DNA of 64,000 nt from Oscillospiraceae bacterium (GCA_015067895.1 SVLP01000007.1:1-64000); one strand, 5' to 3'. Shown: positions 44,349-53,841, numbered from the stretch's first letter. Made by a program: numbers and translations. The notes: generated by a model not told the origin, from the sequence alone.

Positions 44349-44406
44349 GGTCAGTACATTTTGGTTGTTGCGTATACACGCGGCCCGACAATGCACTTTG
44401 CTATGC

Positions 44407-44487
44407 TCCCTACGCTGGCATGATCCAGATCAGGTTATTGGGTCGCGGGAATACCCGCCTCTCAGCCCGTCGATTCGGACTCCCCTT
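44407..44487 (-). ncRNA. TPP riboswitch (THI element) aptamer
   Basis: On the minus strand the conserved blocks appear in order: AGGGGAGTCC, GGGCTGAGAGG, CCCAATAACCTGATCTGGAT and CATGCCAGCGTAGGGA. The CUGAGA and ACCUGAUC motifs and the final GCGUAGGGA are diagnostic. It controls the thiamin-binding protein and the three ABC transporter genes. Confidence 0.97.
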
Positions 44488-44497
44488 GTCATGGTTC

Positions 44498-44526
44498 AGT
44501 ATAAACGGTTTATGGGCCGTTGTCAA
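44498..44526 (-). promoter_or_regulatory. Promoter of the TPP-riboswitch operon
   Basis: TTGACA (44526-44521), 17 bases, TATACT (44503-44498), just upstream of the aptamer. Confidence 0.87.
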
Positions 44527-44537
44527 CCGGTAAATAC

Positions 44538-44798
44538 TTACAGATGGTTCCAGAAATAGCTCTGCATGGCAACGGTGGCGGCCATCTCATTGGGGCCGTC
44601 GCAGGTGATGGTCACCGTGTCGCCCCTGCGGACGCCCAGGGTCAACAGCCGCAGCAGGGCGTCGGCCCGGACGGACTTGCTGCCCCGGGTGACCGTGATG
44701 GCAGTATCTGCAAACTGCCGGGCGATCCGGGCGATCTGCATGGCAGGCCGGGCGTGGATGCCGGTGGATTCCTGGATGGTGTGTTCGAATCGCTTCAT
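44538..44798 (-). CDS. HPr-like phosphocarrier without the regulatory serine
   Basis: An 86-aa HPr-fold protein. His15 in TGIHARPA is the PTS phosphorylation site and is intact. The region that normally holds Ser46 reads VRADALLRLLTLG, so the serine kinased by HPrK is an alanine. This may be an HPr for a special PTS, or one withdrawn from catabolite repression. AGGAGG precedes the ATG; the long upstream frame is rejected. A cre-like palindrome and promoter precede it. No enzyme I or PTS permease is nearby. Confidence 0.88.
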   Translation of the reverse strand: MKRFEHTIQESTGIHARPAMQIARIARQFADTAITVTRGSKSVRADALLRLLTLGVRRGDTVTITCDGPNEMAATVAMQSYFWNHL

Positions 44799-44865
44799 GA
44801 TGGATTCCTCCTGTTGGGGTATCTCTGTCGGAGGTTCGAGCGCCGTGATCCCCCTCCGATTCATT

Positions 44866-44879
44866 TGGAAACGTTTCCA
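44866..44879 (-). promoter_or_regulatory. cre-like palindrome (CcpA/LacI-type site)
   Basis: TGGAAACGTTTCCA is a perfect 14-base palindrome with the central CG of catabolite-responsive elements. It lies just downstream of the -10 of the HPr-like gene, where a bound regulator would block transcription. Confidence 0.7.
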
Positions 44880-44894
44880 GTCTCTCCGGAATTA

Positions 44895-44923
44895 AGGATA
44901 CACCCATTTGAGGAAAAAATCAA
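44895..44923 (-). promoter_or_regulatory. Promoter of the HPr-like gene
   Basis: TTGATT (44923-44918), 17 bases, TATCCT (44900-44895) on the minus strand. The rest of the gap up to 45090 holds no gene that I can support. Confidence 0.65.
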
Positions 44924-45094
44924 GTGCTTTTTTTCGAAGGCAAAAAGACATATCCCGCAGAGAACCGGCCATGACCGTTCCATACGGGTTTTCCGAAGTT
45001 TTGACGTACCATAAAAAGACCCCACGTACCACATAACGATTCCCAACGCACCGATTACAGTTTGCCCGCAGGGGCTTCCCTGCCGCCGCAAAAA

Positions 45095-45116
45095 GGGCGG
45101 CCCGAAAGGGCCGCCC
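45095..45116 (-). terminator. Terminator of the PHP-domain surface protein gene
   Basis: A 9-bp GC stem (GGGCGGCCC with GGGCCGCCC), loop of 4, followed by TTTTT on the minus strand, 22 bases past the stop. Confidence 0.9.
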
Positions 45117-45138
45117 GGTGCTTAGGGATTATGGAGCA

Positions 45139-48100
45139 TCAGGGATAGGTGACGCCGGTGCGGGAGAAGACCCACTCTGCGATGACCACGACGTTGGAGT
45201 AGTCCACGTCGGTCAGGCTGGAGCAGCCGTAGAAGGCACCCTCGCGCAGGACGACGACCTTGTTCAGATCGATGGTGGTCAGGCTGGTGCAGTTCTTGAA
45301 GGCGTAGTTGCGGATATCATCCACGGAGTCCGCCAGAACGACCTCGGTCAGGTTGGGCAGACCGTAGAAGGCCATCTGGCCGATGGAGTTGACACCGGCT
45401 TCAATGACGATCCTGGTGATGTCATTGGTGTAGGCCTCCCAGGGACGGCCCAGGGTGCCGGGCATGTCGGGGTTGGAATTCCAGTGGTAGTTGGCCATGT
45501 TGCACTTGCCGTTGTAGCGCTCCTCGGTGGCGGACACGGTCAGGGTGCCGTCGCTGGTCAGCGTCCAGGTGGTGTAGCCGGACCAGCCGCTTGCGATGAC
45601 GGTGGGCTCGGCAGCGGCGGTGCAGACCACGTCCTTACGGTCGCGGACGCGGATCCGGGGCGCGGGGCCGTCGAAGGAGTTGTCGTAGGAGGCCAGGCCG
45701 GTGACGGTGATCTCGCAGCCGACGGTCAGATTCTCCACATCGTAGGAGGTGGTGATGTAGCCGTCGATGAAGACGCGGCCAACATTGCCGTCGTTGTCCT
45801 TGACCATGATGGTCTGGATCAGGCCGTTGGCGTACTCGAAGGATTCCACGGTGCCCTTCAGGGTGACCAGGGAGCCCAGGACGGAGCCGTCGTTGAGCTC
45901 GGAAGCGGTGATCTCGATGGGAGCGACCTCATTGCCCTCGGAGATCAGGGTGATCTCGGTGACGGAGATCTGGCGCTCACCCTGATAGCTGGAGGTGGTG
46001 CCGGTGATGCGAACCTTGTCGCCGATCTTGAAGTTGCCGGCCACGGGGAAGGCGTTGATGCCGGCGGTCTCGTCCTGCAGGTAGATGCAGTCGAAGAAGG
46101 CGGTGTCCTTGTCATAGCCGGAGGCGTTGGAGGTGATGACACCCTCGATGGTGAAGGTCATGCCCTCCTCGGCGGCGTGGACATCGGCGATGGGAGCGAC
46201 CTTCACGGGGTTGACCAGCTTCATCAGGTTCTCGGCGACCTTGGAGTTTGCGTTGGAAGCAGGGATGGTCAGGTCGTAGTCGTTCATGAAGGCAGAACCG
46301 GCCACGATGACCGCGCCCTTGCCTTCACGCTGCTCCAGCGCCATGACCATCAGGCGGCCATCGTAGGCGGCGGTGGTGCTGCCGTCGCCGTCGGCATCCT
46401 TGGAGATGGTGTTCTCATTGGCGAAGATGACGGGGGAAACCGTTGCGGGGATGGTACCGTCCACGGTGTAGATGGAGGAGCCGCCGTAGTAGCTCAGAAC
46501 ATCATTCTCAGTCAGCCCCTCGGTCAGGGCGTTATCGCCCCAGGTGTTGAAGCTCAGGGAGTAGGAGGAATCCTCATAGGTGCCGTCGTCGGCGATGCGC
46601 AGGTCGGAGCCGATGTACTCCAGCAGGGCATTCTGGGTGGCGGCCATGTGGGGCACGCCGGACAGCTTGTCGTTGCTGTCGCCGGAGCCGGTGACGATCA
46701 GGATGCCGCCATTGTCGTGGAAGGCCTTCAGAGCGGCCAGCTCGGCATCGGAGTAGACCTTGCCCTCGCTCAGGCGGCGGGAGGGCACGTTCAGCACGAT
46801 GGCTGCATACTTGCCGCTGCCGCAGGCAGCGATCAGAGCCTCGGAGGTGGCAGCGATCTCGGTGCGGACGGAGGAGGCATTGGCCAGAGCGGCGAAGTTG
46901 CCCATCAGATCCTTGTTATAGCCGGAGACATACTCGTTGGCGTGGCTGCCGTCGATGAGCAGGTAGGCCAGCTCGCTCTCGTCCCGGACATCCAGGTCAA
47001 CAGAGGCGGTGAAGGTGTACTCGGTGCTCTCCAGCTCCACCACCACGGTGACGGTGACGGTGGTCTGCTTGGCGACCTCGGGGATCCAGTCGAAGCTGAG
47101 CTCCAGCTCGGAGTCGGCGGTCAAAGTGCGGACGGTGTTGTCCACGCCCAGAACCTGGGAGCCGATGCTCCAGATGACGGACTTGACCAGCGCGTCGGAC
47201 AGCTCGCCGTTGTGCAGCTTGGCGGTCAGGGTGACATTCTCGCCGGTGACGGGGGTCAGGGAGCTGGCGGTCAGGGAGTCGACGCCCAGCATCAGACTCT
47301 CGCCCACCCAGACGGGGGCAGTGACGGCCAGATCGCCGTCGGCCTGGGTCACGCGGACATAGTAGTAGGAGTAGCTGGGATCCAGCTCGGCAGTCAGCTC
47401 GCCGGTGGCCAGAACGGAAGCATCGTCCCAGGTGTAGGCGACCTTGCCGGAGTTGACGATCAGCTCCACCCTGGCGGTGGAATCGGTGGAGTCGGGATCC
47501 TGGACGGAGATGTTGAAGCTCAGCTTCTCGGGCACGGACTCGACCACGGTGCCCATGGGCAGATCGTTGACGGTGTAGAGGAGCTCCAGGTTCTTGTCCT
47601 CGGTGGCGTAGACCCGGCGGGCCCGGATGGCGTCGTAGATGCCCTCCTCGGTGAAGACCTCAGCCAGCACCACATCGCGGGCATCGTTGGCGTTGCCCCA
47701 CTTGCCCTTGTGGTTGTCCTGGTTGTTGGTGGGAGCCACATGCCAGCCCTTGTCCAGAGCCAGGGTGTACTCCTCATAGCTGGGATAGTAGCCGCCGGCG
47801 CCGATCTGGCCCTCGCCGTTGCCGACCTCCACCAGCTGGACGACTGCATCATATGCAGGATCCCAGTAGGCGAAGTCGGTGAAGTTGCCGAAGGTGTTGC
47901 CGGGGTGGTTCAGCTGGGTGATGGAGTCCTTGCCCTCCTCCTGGCCCAGCAGGTTGTAGTACAGCTTCATACCGGCATCGCTGGTCTTGTTGTTCAGGGC
48001 GGTATTGTTGCGGGAGACGATGCCTGGGGTGGCGAAGGTGTTCATATGGCCGGGGCCGCCAGACCAGGTCATTTCAAAGCCGCCCAGGGCCAGAACGCCG

Positions 48101-51100
48101 GTATCCTTTGCGTTGAAGTCGGCAATGGCACCCTTGTAGGCTGCCCACAGCTCCTGGGAGTAGGCGGTGGCCAGGCTCATGTCATAGAGGGCACCCTCGG
48201 GGTTGGCCTCGCCGGACTTGTCGAAGTAGTTGGAATGGTCGGTAAAGGCCACGAAGTCCACGTTGGCATCCTCGGGCAGGCTGCCGATGTAGTCCAGGGC
48301 GGACTCCAGGGTGCCGGAGCCGTCGGAGTAGGTGGTGTGGGAGTGGAGCTGACCGAAATACAGGGTGAAGCTGCTCTCGCCCACGGTGAAGCTCCAGGAC
48401 TTGCTGACGGACTTGCCGTCGGCACGCTTCACAGTCAGGGTGACGGTGACGCGGCCGTCGGCCATGTCAGCGGCGGGGGTGTAGGTCACATAGCCATTGG
48501 CATAGACGACCTCCACGGTCTCGCCGTTCACGACCATCTCGATGGCGGGATTCTCGCCCACGTTGGTCAGCTTGGCGGAAATGGTGGGACGCTTGTTCTC
48601 CCGGGTCTGGGAGTTGGCCAGAGGAGCCATATCGGAGATGACGGGCTCGTCCCTGACCTCGATGACCACGGAGGAGTCGATGACAACATCCTTGTTGTCC
48701 AGACCCAGGATCCGGACGGTCAGGTGCTCGCCCTCGATCAGGTCGGCGGGGATGGCGGCGGTGTAGCGGTCACCGGAGAGGGTCAGCTCCAACTGGGTGT
48801 TGCCCAGGTAGGCTGCGAGCTCCTTCACGCCGAACAGGGCGTCCACGGTGAAATGGAGCAGGTAACGCTGACCGGCGTAGGCGGGAGCCAGGTTGCCGAA
48901 AACGGCCTGGGGCTCGTTGACCACGCCGCCCGTGATCTTATCGCTGGCGCAGGGGTAGCAATGGTAGGTGAACACATCCCGGTCGGTGACCGCGTACATG
49001 CCCCAGGTGGTGAAGTGACCGGCGTAATACTGCAGGAACTGCATATTGCCGTCGAACACCGCGGTACGGCTGCCCAGGCGGCAGCCGCCGTTGTACTCCT
49101 CCACCAGCCAGTCGGCGTCGGTGGTGTCGAAGGAGTAGAAGGTGTTGTTGCCGCCGCCGGTGGAGCAGAGGTAACCGAAGGACTCATTGAACAGGCGGTA
49201 ATAGTCGCCATTGCGTTCCACGGTGAAGACCACGGCGCCGTTGGAGCAAATGGCCTTGCCGCCGGAGATGGAAGCATCGGCCACCAGCACGGAGCAGGAG
49301 GTGGGATCGGCGGGGTCACCCTCCATGCCGGAGAGGACGCCCTTGGCGGCCTGGTTATAAATGACCACCTGGTCGCCCTCGGCAGGCAGGCCGGGACGCT
49401 CGCTGCCCTCTTCGATCAGCTCGTAGATGCACACGGGTTTCTGCGTGCCGCTGTAGCAGGAGAAGATGCCGACGGTGTTGTACTGGATGATGTTGGCCTT
49501 CTTGTCCAGCTTGGACTGGATGGTAGCAGTGGTGTCGGAATTGATGGTGATGGAGAAGGAAGCGGCGGTATCCTTGCCCTCCTGGGTGCGCAGCAGGTTG
49601 CCGCTCTCGGAGGATGCGTACAGATAGCCGGTGTTGTCGCCGTTGGTGGCGTACAGGGCGAAGGTGTCGGCCTCCACGCCGGACTCCAGGGTGATGATCT
49701 GGGCGTAGGAATCATAGCTCAGCAGATCGTAGGCCTTGATGACCTCGGCCTGGTCACGGTTGTTGTCCTTCTGGGTGGTGCCCATGGCGTAGTTGTAATC
49801 CTTGGTGACGATCAGGATCCGGTCGCCGGACTGGAGCTCGGAGACATCGGTGACCAGCTTGGCCTGATCCTCGCCCAGGACGGGGGGATGGTAGATGGTG
49901 TAGGCGAAGGTGACTTCCTTGCTGTCCTCCATGCCTTCCTTCACGGCCTTGACGGTGAAGGTGGTGTCCTCGGTAATGGCAATGGGGCCGGTGTATTCGG
50001 CCCAAACGCCGTCGCCGGTGTGGTAGAGAATGGTTGCACCCTCGGTGGCGCAGGTGAAGGAGATCTCAGTACCGGAGTCCACCTCACCGGCCTTGACGGC
50101 GGCCTTGGGAGTGGCGACAACGTTGCTGGGCTGGACGCCGGAGCCGGAGCCGACCGCATAGAAGCGGATGGCGTACATGGCCTCGCTGGGGTTATAGTAG
50201 GCGGCCCAGCAGTTGTTGGCGGCGTACCACTCCAGGTAGGTGCCCTGGCCGCTGCCGACATAGAACTCGTCGGTCTTGCCCTCCACCAGGCTCAGACTCC
50301 AGTTGGTGGCCTCCTCCGCGAAGCCCAGGTGGGTGCGGCTGACCACAGCCAGCTTCTGACCGGCGGCATCGGTGAAGGAAACGGTTCCATCCTCGTTGGC
50401 GGTGACCGTCCAGATGTTGGCATCGGAGTAGCCGGACAGGGTGTCGTCGCCCTCCAGGGTCAGGGGGGTGCCGACGAAGTCGTAGTTCTTTCCGGTGTTG
50501 GAGATCTCATTGCTCAGGCCCATGGAGTAGGTGGGATTGTAGATGACCACCCGGTCGCCGGTGGCAAGAGAAGCGACGAACTCGCCGGAGGTGGCGGTTC
50601 CGGAGGTGAAGAACTGCATCACATAGGGCTTCTGGTTCCACTGCTGGAGGGTGTAGGTGGTAAAGTTCTCCTTATAGTACTCCAGATACAGGGGATTGCC
50701 GTTGTAGGTGGCGGCCGCATTGGCCACCAGGAAGCCGCCCTCGGTGGCTTCCACGTTCCACAGGCTGTACTCGGTGGCCTCGCTTTCGAAGGTCAGCACG
50801 TTGCTGGAGGTGCCTGCGGTCAGGTACTGGCCCTCGGCGTTGGCGAAGAGCCAGGAGCCGGAGGCGTCGGCGGTGACGGTCAGCTCGGCCATGTCGCCGG
50901 AGACGGTCAGGGTCTCATTCTCCACGGTGGCCTGGGCGGCAGCCAGGACGGCACCGCTGACGGTGGAGGTCAGGACGCGGGCGTTGCCGGGGTTGTAGAT
51001 GTAGACCTTTATGCCGTCAGAGAGCTCGGTGGCCAGGATGGCCTCACCCTCGGAGGGCGTCACGGGCTCGGTGGGCTCAGTCTCGATGGGCTCACTGGGC

Positions 51101-51678
51101 TCCGTGGGTTCGGTGGGGGCCACGGGGGCAGACCCGCCCTTGACCCAGAAGTCCAGGGTCTGACCGGCGGTGTTGCCGGTGGCCCAGGTCTTGTAGCAGC
51201 GCCAGTCCAGGCCGCCGATGTACACGCCCAGATAGCGGACGGTGTCGGAGACGGTGGTGGCCAGGTAGCCGCTCTCGGCATCCACGTTCCACACGCTGAC
51301 GGTCTCGCCGATGCGGGTGCCGTTGTTGGTGTTGGTGGTGTAGAGGTAGCCTGCCTCGGTGCTGATGGTGTAGCCGCCCTCGGTGGGCGCGATCGTCCAG
51401 CCATAGCCGTCGCCGGCGGTGGTCAGGGTGTCGCCCTCGACGGTGGCTGCATCGGCCAGGGGCTGACCGCTTCCGCCGTTGCCGACGGTGGGCAGCACGT
51501 AGGTCGTGCCGTCCTTGGTCATGGTGATGGCGACGGTGTCCTCAGCGGTGATGGCGCTGAAATCCACCCTCGTCCAGGTGGTGGCAGAGTCTGCGGCCAG
51601 TGCTGTGACGGGGAGCATGGACAGAACCATGACCACCGCCAGCAGCAGGGACAGCGCTCTGCTGTGGGTACGTTTCAT
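45139..51678 (-). CDS. Giant secreted protein with PHP/CehA-type metallohydrolase domain
   Basis: A 2179-aa exported protein. Signal peptide about 1-28. The N-terminal third holds repeated beta-rich modules (for example GYLYTTNTNNGTRIGE), a Pro/Thr/Glu linker and a chitobiase-C-terminal-like domain (about 518-596). A PHP domain begins with FGQLHSHTTYSDGSGT (about 1108) and continues with FTDHSNYF, GGFEMTW and NNQDNHKG, matching CehA/McbA phosphoesterase-like hydrolases. Ig-like domains follow, then a glutamine-amidotransferase-fold segment (about 1573-1726), two OB-fold-like regions (about 1830-2026) and a BspA-type leucine-rich C-terminal module (about 2030-2179). There is no SLH anchor. The start has AAAGGAGG 7 bases upstream. 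Substrate unknown; it could process phosphate esters or glycans outside the cell. Confidence 0.88.
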   Translation of the reverse strand: MKRTHSRALSLLLAVVMVLSMLPVTALAADSATTWTRVDFSAITAEDTVAITMTKDGTTYVLPTVGNGGSGQPLADAATVEGDTLTTAGDGYGWTIAPTEGGYTISTEAGYLYTTNTNNGTRIGETVSVWNVDAESGYLATTVSDTVRYLGVYIGGLDWRCYKTWATGNTAGQTLDFWVKGGSAPVAPTEPTEPSEPIETEPTEPVTPSEGEAILATELSDGIKVYIYNPGNARVLTSTVSGAVLAAAQATVENETLTVSGDMAELTVTADASGSWLFANAEGQYLTAGTSSNVLTFESEATEYSLWNVEATEGGFLVANAAATYNGNPLYLEYYKENFTTYTLQQWNQKPYVMQFFTSGTATSGEFVASLATGDRVVIYNPTYSMGLSNEISNTGKNYDFVGTPLTLEGDDTLSGYSDANIWTVTANEDGTVSFTDAAGQKLAVVSRTHLGFAEEATNWSLSLVEGKTDEFYVGSGQGTYLEWYAANNCWAAYYNPSEAMYAIRFYAVGSGSGVQPSNVVATPKAAVKAGEVDSGTEISFTCATEGATILYHTGDGVWAEYTGPIAITEDTTFTVKAVKEGMEDSKEVTFAYTIYHPPVLGEDQAKLVTDVSELQSGDRILIVTKDYNYAMGTTQKDNNRDQAEVIKAYDLLSYDSYAQIITLESGVEADTFALYATNGDNTGYLYASSESGNLLRTQEGKDTAASFSITINSDTTATIQSKLDKKANIIQYNTVGIFSCYSGTQKPVCIYELIEEGSERPGLPAEGDQVVIYNQAAKGVLSGMEGDPADPTSCSVLVADASISGGKAICSNGAVVFTVERNGDYYRLFNESFGYLCSTGGGNNTFYSFDTTDADWLVEEYNGGCRLGSRTAVFDGNMQFLQYYAGHFTTWGMYAVTDRDVFTYHCYPCASDKITGGVVNEPQAVFGNLAPAYAGQRYLLHFTVDALFGVKELAAYLGNTQLELTLSGDRYTAAIPADLIEGEHLTVRILGLDNKDVVIDSSVVIEVRDEPVISDMAPLANSQTRENKRPTISAKLTNVGENPAIEMVVNGETVEVVYANGYVTYTPAADMADGRVTVTLTVKRADGKSVSKSWSFTVGESSFTLYFGQLHSHTTYSDGSGTLESALDYIGSLPEDANVDFVAFTDHSNYFDKSGEANPEGALYDMSLATAYSQELWAAYKGAIADFNAKDTGVLALGGFEMTWSGGPGHMNTFATPGIVSRNNTALNNKTSDAGMKLYYNLLGQEEGKDSITQLNHPGNTFGNFTDFAYWDPAYDAVVQLVEVGNGEGQIGAGGYYPSYEEYTLALDKGWHVAPTNNQDNHKGKWGNANDARDVVLAEVFTEEGIYDAIRARRVYATEDKNLELLYTVNDLPMGTVVESVPEKLSFNISVQDPDSTDSTARVELIVNSGKVAYTWDDASVLATGELTAELDPSYSYYYVRVTQADGDLAVTAPVWVGESLMLGVDSLTASSLTPVTGENVTLTAKLHNGELSDALVKSVIWSIGSQVLGVDNTVRTLTADSELELSFDWIPEVAKQTTVTVTVVVELESTEYTFTASVDLDVRDESELAYLLIDGSHANEYVSGYNKDLMGNFAALANASSVRTEIAATSEALIAACGSGKYAAIVLNVPSRRLSEGKVYSDAELAALKAFHDNGGILIVTGSGDSNDKLSGVPHMAATQNALLEYIGSDLRIADDGTYEDSSYSLSFNTWGDNALTEGLTENDVLSYYGGSSIYTVDGTIPATVSPVIFANENTISKDADGDGSTTAAYDGRLMVMALEQREGKGAVIVAGSAFMNDYDLTIPASNANSKVAENLMKLVNPVKVAPIADVHAAEEGMTFTIEGVITSNASGYDKDTAFFDCIYLQDETAGINAFPVAGNFKIGDKVRITGTTSSYQGERQISVTEITLISEGNEVAPIEITASELNDGSVLGSLVTLKGTVESFEYANGLIQTIMVKDNDGNVGRVFIDGYITTSYDVENLTVGCEITVTGLASYDNSFDGPAPRIRVRDRKDVVCTAAAEPTVIASGWSGYTTWTLTSDGTLTVSATEERYNGKCNMANYHWNSNPDMPGTLGRPWEAYTNDITRIVIEAGVNSIGQMAFYGLPNLTEVVLADSVDDIRNYAFKNCTSLTTIDLNKVVVLREGAFYGCSSLTDVDYSNVVVIAEWVFSRTGVTYP

Positions 51679-51704
51679 ACAGTTTCCTCCTTTGTTTTTA
51701 TCCA

Positions 51705-51721
51705 GAAATTCCCCGAATTTC
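51705..51721 (-). promoter_or_regulatory. Palindrome in the leader of the PHP-protein gene
   Basis: GAAATTC-CCC-GAATTTC, a 7-base perfect inverted repeat, lies between promoter and RBS. It may be an operator or a small hairpin. Confidence 0.4.
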
Positions 51722-51729
51722 TACCGTTC

Positions 51730-51758
51730 ATTTTATCATTTTCTTTTTCGGATTACAA
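51730..51758 (-). promoter_or_regulatory. Promoter of the PHP-protein gene
   Basis: TTGTAA (51758-51753), 17 bases, TAAAAT (51735-51730). It is divergent from the GH4 gene promoter, about 40 bases apart. Confidence 0.7.
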
Positions 51759-51798
51759 GCACGATCCCCATTTCTTAGCACGAAAGCACATTTTGCAA

Positions 51799-51827
51799 TT
51801 GGTAATTCCCGGAACCTGTGCTATACT
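51799..51827 (+). promoter_or_regulatory. Promoter of the GH4 glycosidase gene
   Basis: TTGGTA (51799-51804), 17 bases, TATACT (51822-51827). Confidence 0.75.
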
Positions 51828-51859
51828 GGCACTATCACAGGAAACAGGAGGCTTTTTCC

Positions 51860-53185
51860 ATGCTGAAGATCACCTTCCTCGGTGCGGGCAGCACCGTATT
51901 CGCCCGGAACGTCCTCGGAGATGTCATGTGCACCCCCGCCCTGCGCCAGTGCGAGATCGCCCTGTATGACATCGACGCCGTCCGGCTTCGGGAGAGCGAG
52001 CAGATTTTGCAGACCCTGAACCGGAACATCAACGAGGGCCGGGCCCTCATCCGCTCTTACTTAGGTGTGGAAAACCGGCGGGAGGCCCTGGCAGGTGCAC
52101 GGTTCGTGGTCAACGCCATCCAGATCGGCGGCTACGAGCCCGCCACGGTCATCGACTTCGAGATCCCCAAAAAGTACGGCCTGCGCCAGACCATCGCCGA
52201 CACCCTGGGCATCGGCGGCATCATGCGGGCCCTGCGCACCATCCCGGTGATGGAGGACTTCGCAAGAGACATGGAAGCCGTCTGCCCCGACGCGTGGCTG
52301 CTGAACTACTCCAACCCCATGGCCATGCTGACGGGCTACATGCTCCGCTATACGAAGGTCAAGACCGTGGGCCTTTGCCACAGCGTCCAGGTCTGCACCA
52401 GCTCCCTTCTGGAGCACCTCGGCATGGCGGACAGGCTCCCCGGCCACCGGGAGCTGATCGCGGGCATCAACCACATGGGCTGGCTCCTGGACATCCGGGA
52501 TCAGGAGGGCAACGACCTCTATCCCGAGATCCGCCGCCGTGCACGGGAGCTGAACGCGAAGGAAAAGCACTGGGACATGGTGCGCTTCGACTACATCGAA
52601 AAGCTCGGCTACTACTGCACCGAGTCCAGCGAGCACAACGCCGAATACAACCCTTTCTATATTAAAAAGAACTACCCCGAGCTCATCGACCGGTTCAACA
52701 TCCCGCTCGACGAATATCCCCGCCGCTGCATCAGCCAGATCCAGGGCTGGAAGGACATGTCCGAGGGACTGCTGACCGATCCCAACCTGACCCATACGCG
52801 CACCGGCGAATACGCCTCCTACATCATGGAGGCCATCTACACCGACTCCCCCATCCGCATCGGCGGCAACGTGCTGAACACCGGCCACCTGATCTCCGAC
52901 TTCCCGGAGACCGCCTGTGTGGAAGTCCCCTGTCTGGTGGACGCGGCGGGTGTCCATCCCACCTTTGTAGGTGCCCTGCCCCCGGTCTGCGCCGCCATGA
53001 ACATGACCAACATCAACGTCCAGCTCCTCACCATCGAGGCCGCCCGCACGAAAAAACGGGAGGATATCCTCCGCGCCGCCATGCTCGACCCCCACACCGC
53101 CGCCGAGCTGAGTCTGGACGACATCGAAAAGATGACCCTGGAGCTCATCGAGGCCCATGGGGAGTTTATGGAAATGTATCGATAA
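51860..53185 (+). CDS. GH4-family NAD-dependent alpha-galactosidase-like glycosidase
   Basis: A 441-aa intracellular glycosidase of family GH4, which uses NAD+ and a divalent metal in a redox-assisted mechanism. It has the dinucleotide loop FLGAGSTVFARN, the conserved NYSNPMA, the metal-binding GLCHSVQ and INHMGWLL. The CHSV form is seen in MelA-type alpha-galactosidases and in alpha-galacturonidases, so the exact sugar is uncertain. CAGGAGG precedes the ATG at 51860. It stands alone with its own promoter and terminator. Confidence 0.9.
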   Translation: MLKITFLGAGSTVFARNVLGDVMCTPALRQCEIALYDIDAVRLRESEQILQTLNRNINEGRALIRSYLGVENRREALAGARFVVNAIQIGGYEPATVIDFEIPKKYGLRQTIADTLGIGGIMRALRTIPVMEDFARDMEAVCPDAWLLNYSNPMAMLTGYMLRYTKVKTVGLCHSVQVCTSSLLEHLGMADRLPGHRELIAGINHMGWLLDIRDQEGNDLYPEIRRRARELNAKEKHWDMVRFDYIEKLGYYCTESSEHNAEYNPFYIKKNYPELIDRFNIPLDEYPRRCISQIQGWKDMSEGLLTDPNLTHTRTGEYASYIMEAIYTDSPIRIGGNVLNTGHLISDFPETACVEVPCLVDAAGVHPTFVGALPPVCAAMNMTNINVQLLTIEAARTKKREDILRAAMLDPHTAAELSLDDIEKMTLELIEAHGEFMEMYR

Positions 53186-53190
53186 CTGTA

Positions 53191-53219
53191 AAAAGCACCG
53201 GCCAGGCCGGTGCTTTTTT
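53191..53219. terminator. Bidirectional terminator between GH4 gene and small membrane-protein gene
   Basis: A stem AAAAGCACCGG / CCGGTGCTTTT with a run of Ts on the plus strand and of As on the other side, so it can serve both converging genes. Confidence 0.9.
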
Positions 53220-53224
53220 GCGCG

Positions 53225-53725
53225 TTATTCGATGATGCTGCCCCTGGCGTCCATGACGATGACCCTGCCCCAGACCTTGGCGATGTACGCCCGGTTCTGT
53301 TTGGAGTCGTCCAGCAGGATCGCCTTTCCGCCGCAGTCTGCCAGATGGCCACTGCAGGACTTCCCCGGCACATAGGCCGGGCAGCCCACCGGCGTGACCA
53401 CGATCACCCATTGGCTGCTGGTTTTCGCGGCAACGTTGTGGCGGCGGATCTTGTGCACCTGCGCCACCTCAGACCAGGGCAGCTGCCGGTACACCCTTGC
53501 GAACCGGGTGCAGGTGATGCCGTCCTCGTCCAGATACCGCAGATCGATCAGGTGCCAGGCACACAGTCCCATGCCCGCCAGGGATACGACCGCGCCCGTC
53601 AGCCCATGCCTGGCCGATTCCCCAAAGTATACCCAAAAGCTCAGGATCAAAAATAACCCGAAGATCCCCAGCACGATGGAATATCCGATCCGGTCTGTTG
53701 CACAGATCCGCGTTTTCTGTTCCAT
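53225..53725 (-). CDS. Small membrane protein with PH-like C-terminal domain
   Basis: A 166-aa protein of unknown role. Two hydrophobic segments (about 14-32 and 41-60) are followed by a soluble domain beginning with YLDEDGITCTRFARVYRQLPWSEVAQV, which resembles bacterial PH (YdbT/DUF304-like) domains. Three cysteines lie in PVGCPAYVPGKSC and HLADC. GGGGAGG precedes the ATG. It is monocistronic. Confidence 0.75.
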   Translation of the reverse strand: MEQKTRICATDRIGYSIVLGIFGLFLILSFWVYFGESARHGLTGAVVSLAGMGLCAWHLIDLRYLDEDGITCTRFARVYRQLPWSEVAQVHKIRRHNVAAKTSSQWVIVVTPVGCPAYVPGKSCSGHLADCGGKAILLDDSKQNRAYIAKVWGRVIVMDARGSIIE

Positions 53726-53751
53726 GGCATTATCCTCCCCGTTTTTACCTT

Positions 53752-53781
53752 AGTTTACTGTAAAAGGCCTCCTTCTGTCAA
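53752..53781 (-). promoter_or_regulatory. Promoter of the small membrane-protein gene, with TTACTGTAAA motif
   Basis: TTGACA (53781-53776), 18 bases, TAAACT (53757-53752). TTACTGTAAA at 53755-53764 overlaps the -10 and equals the motif at the ArsR-type gene promoter (28117-28126). Confidence 0.55.
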
Positions 53782-53841
53782 GCTTTCCCGATTTTGACAA
53801 TTTCGTTTCAATCTTTGCCGCGTTCGATGGGATTCGGTACA

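Noticed and set aside
44861..45091. Minus-strand frame upstream of the HPr-like gene
   Set aside because: It overlaps the promoter and cre-like site, has no RBS, and gives an unrecognisable translation.
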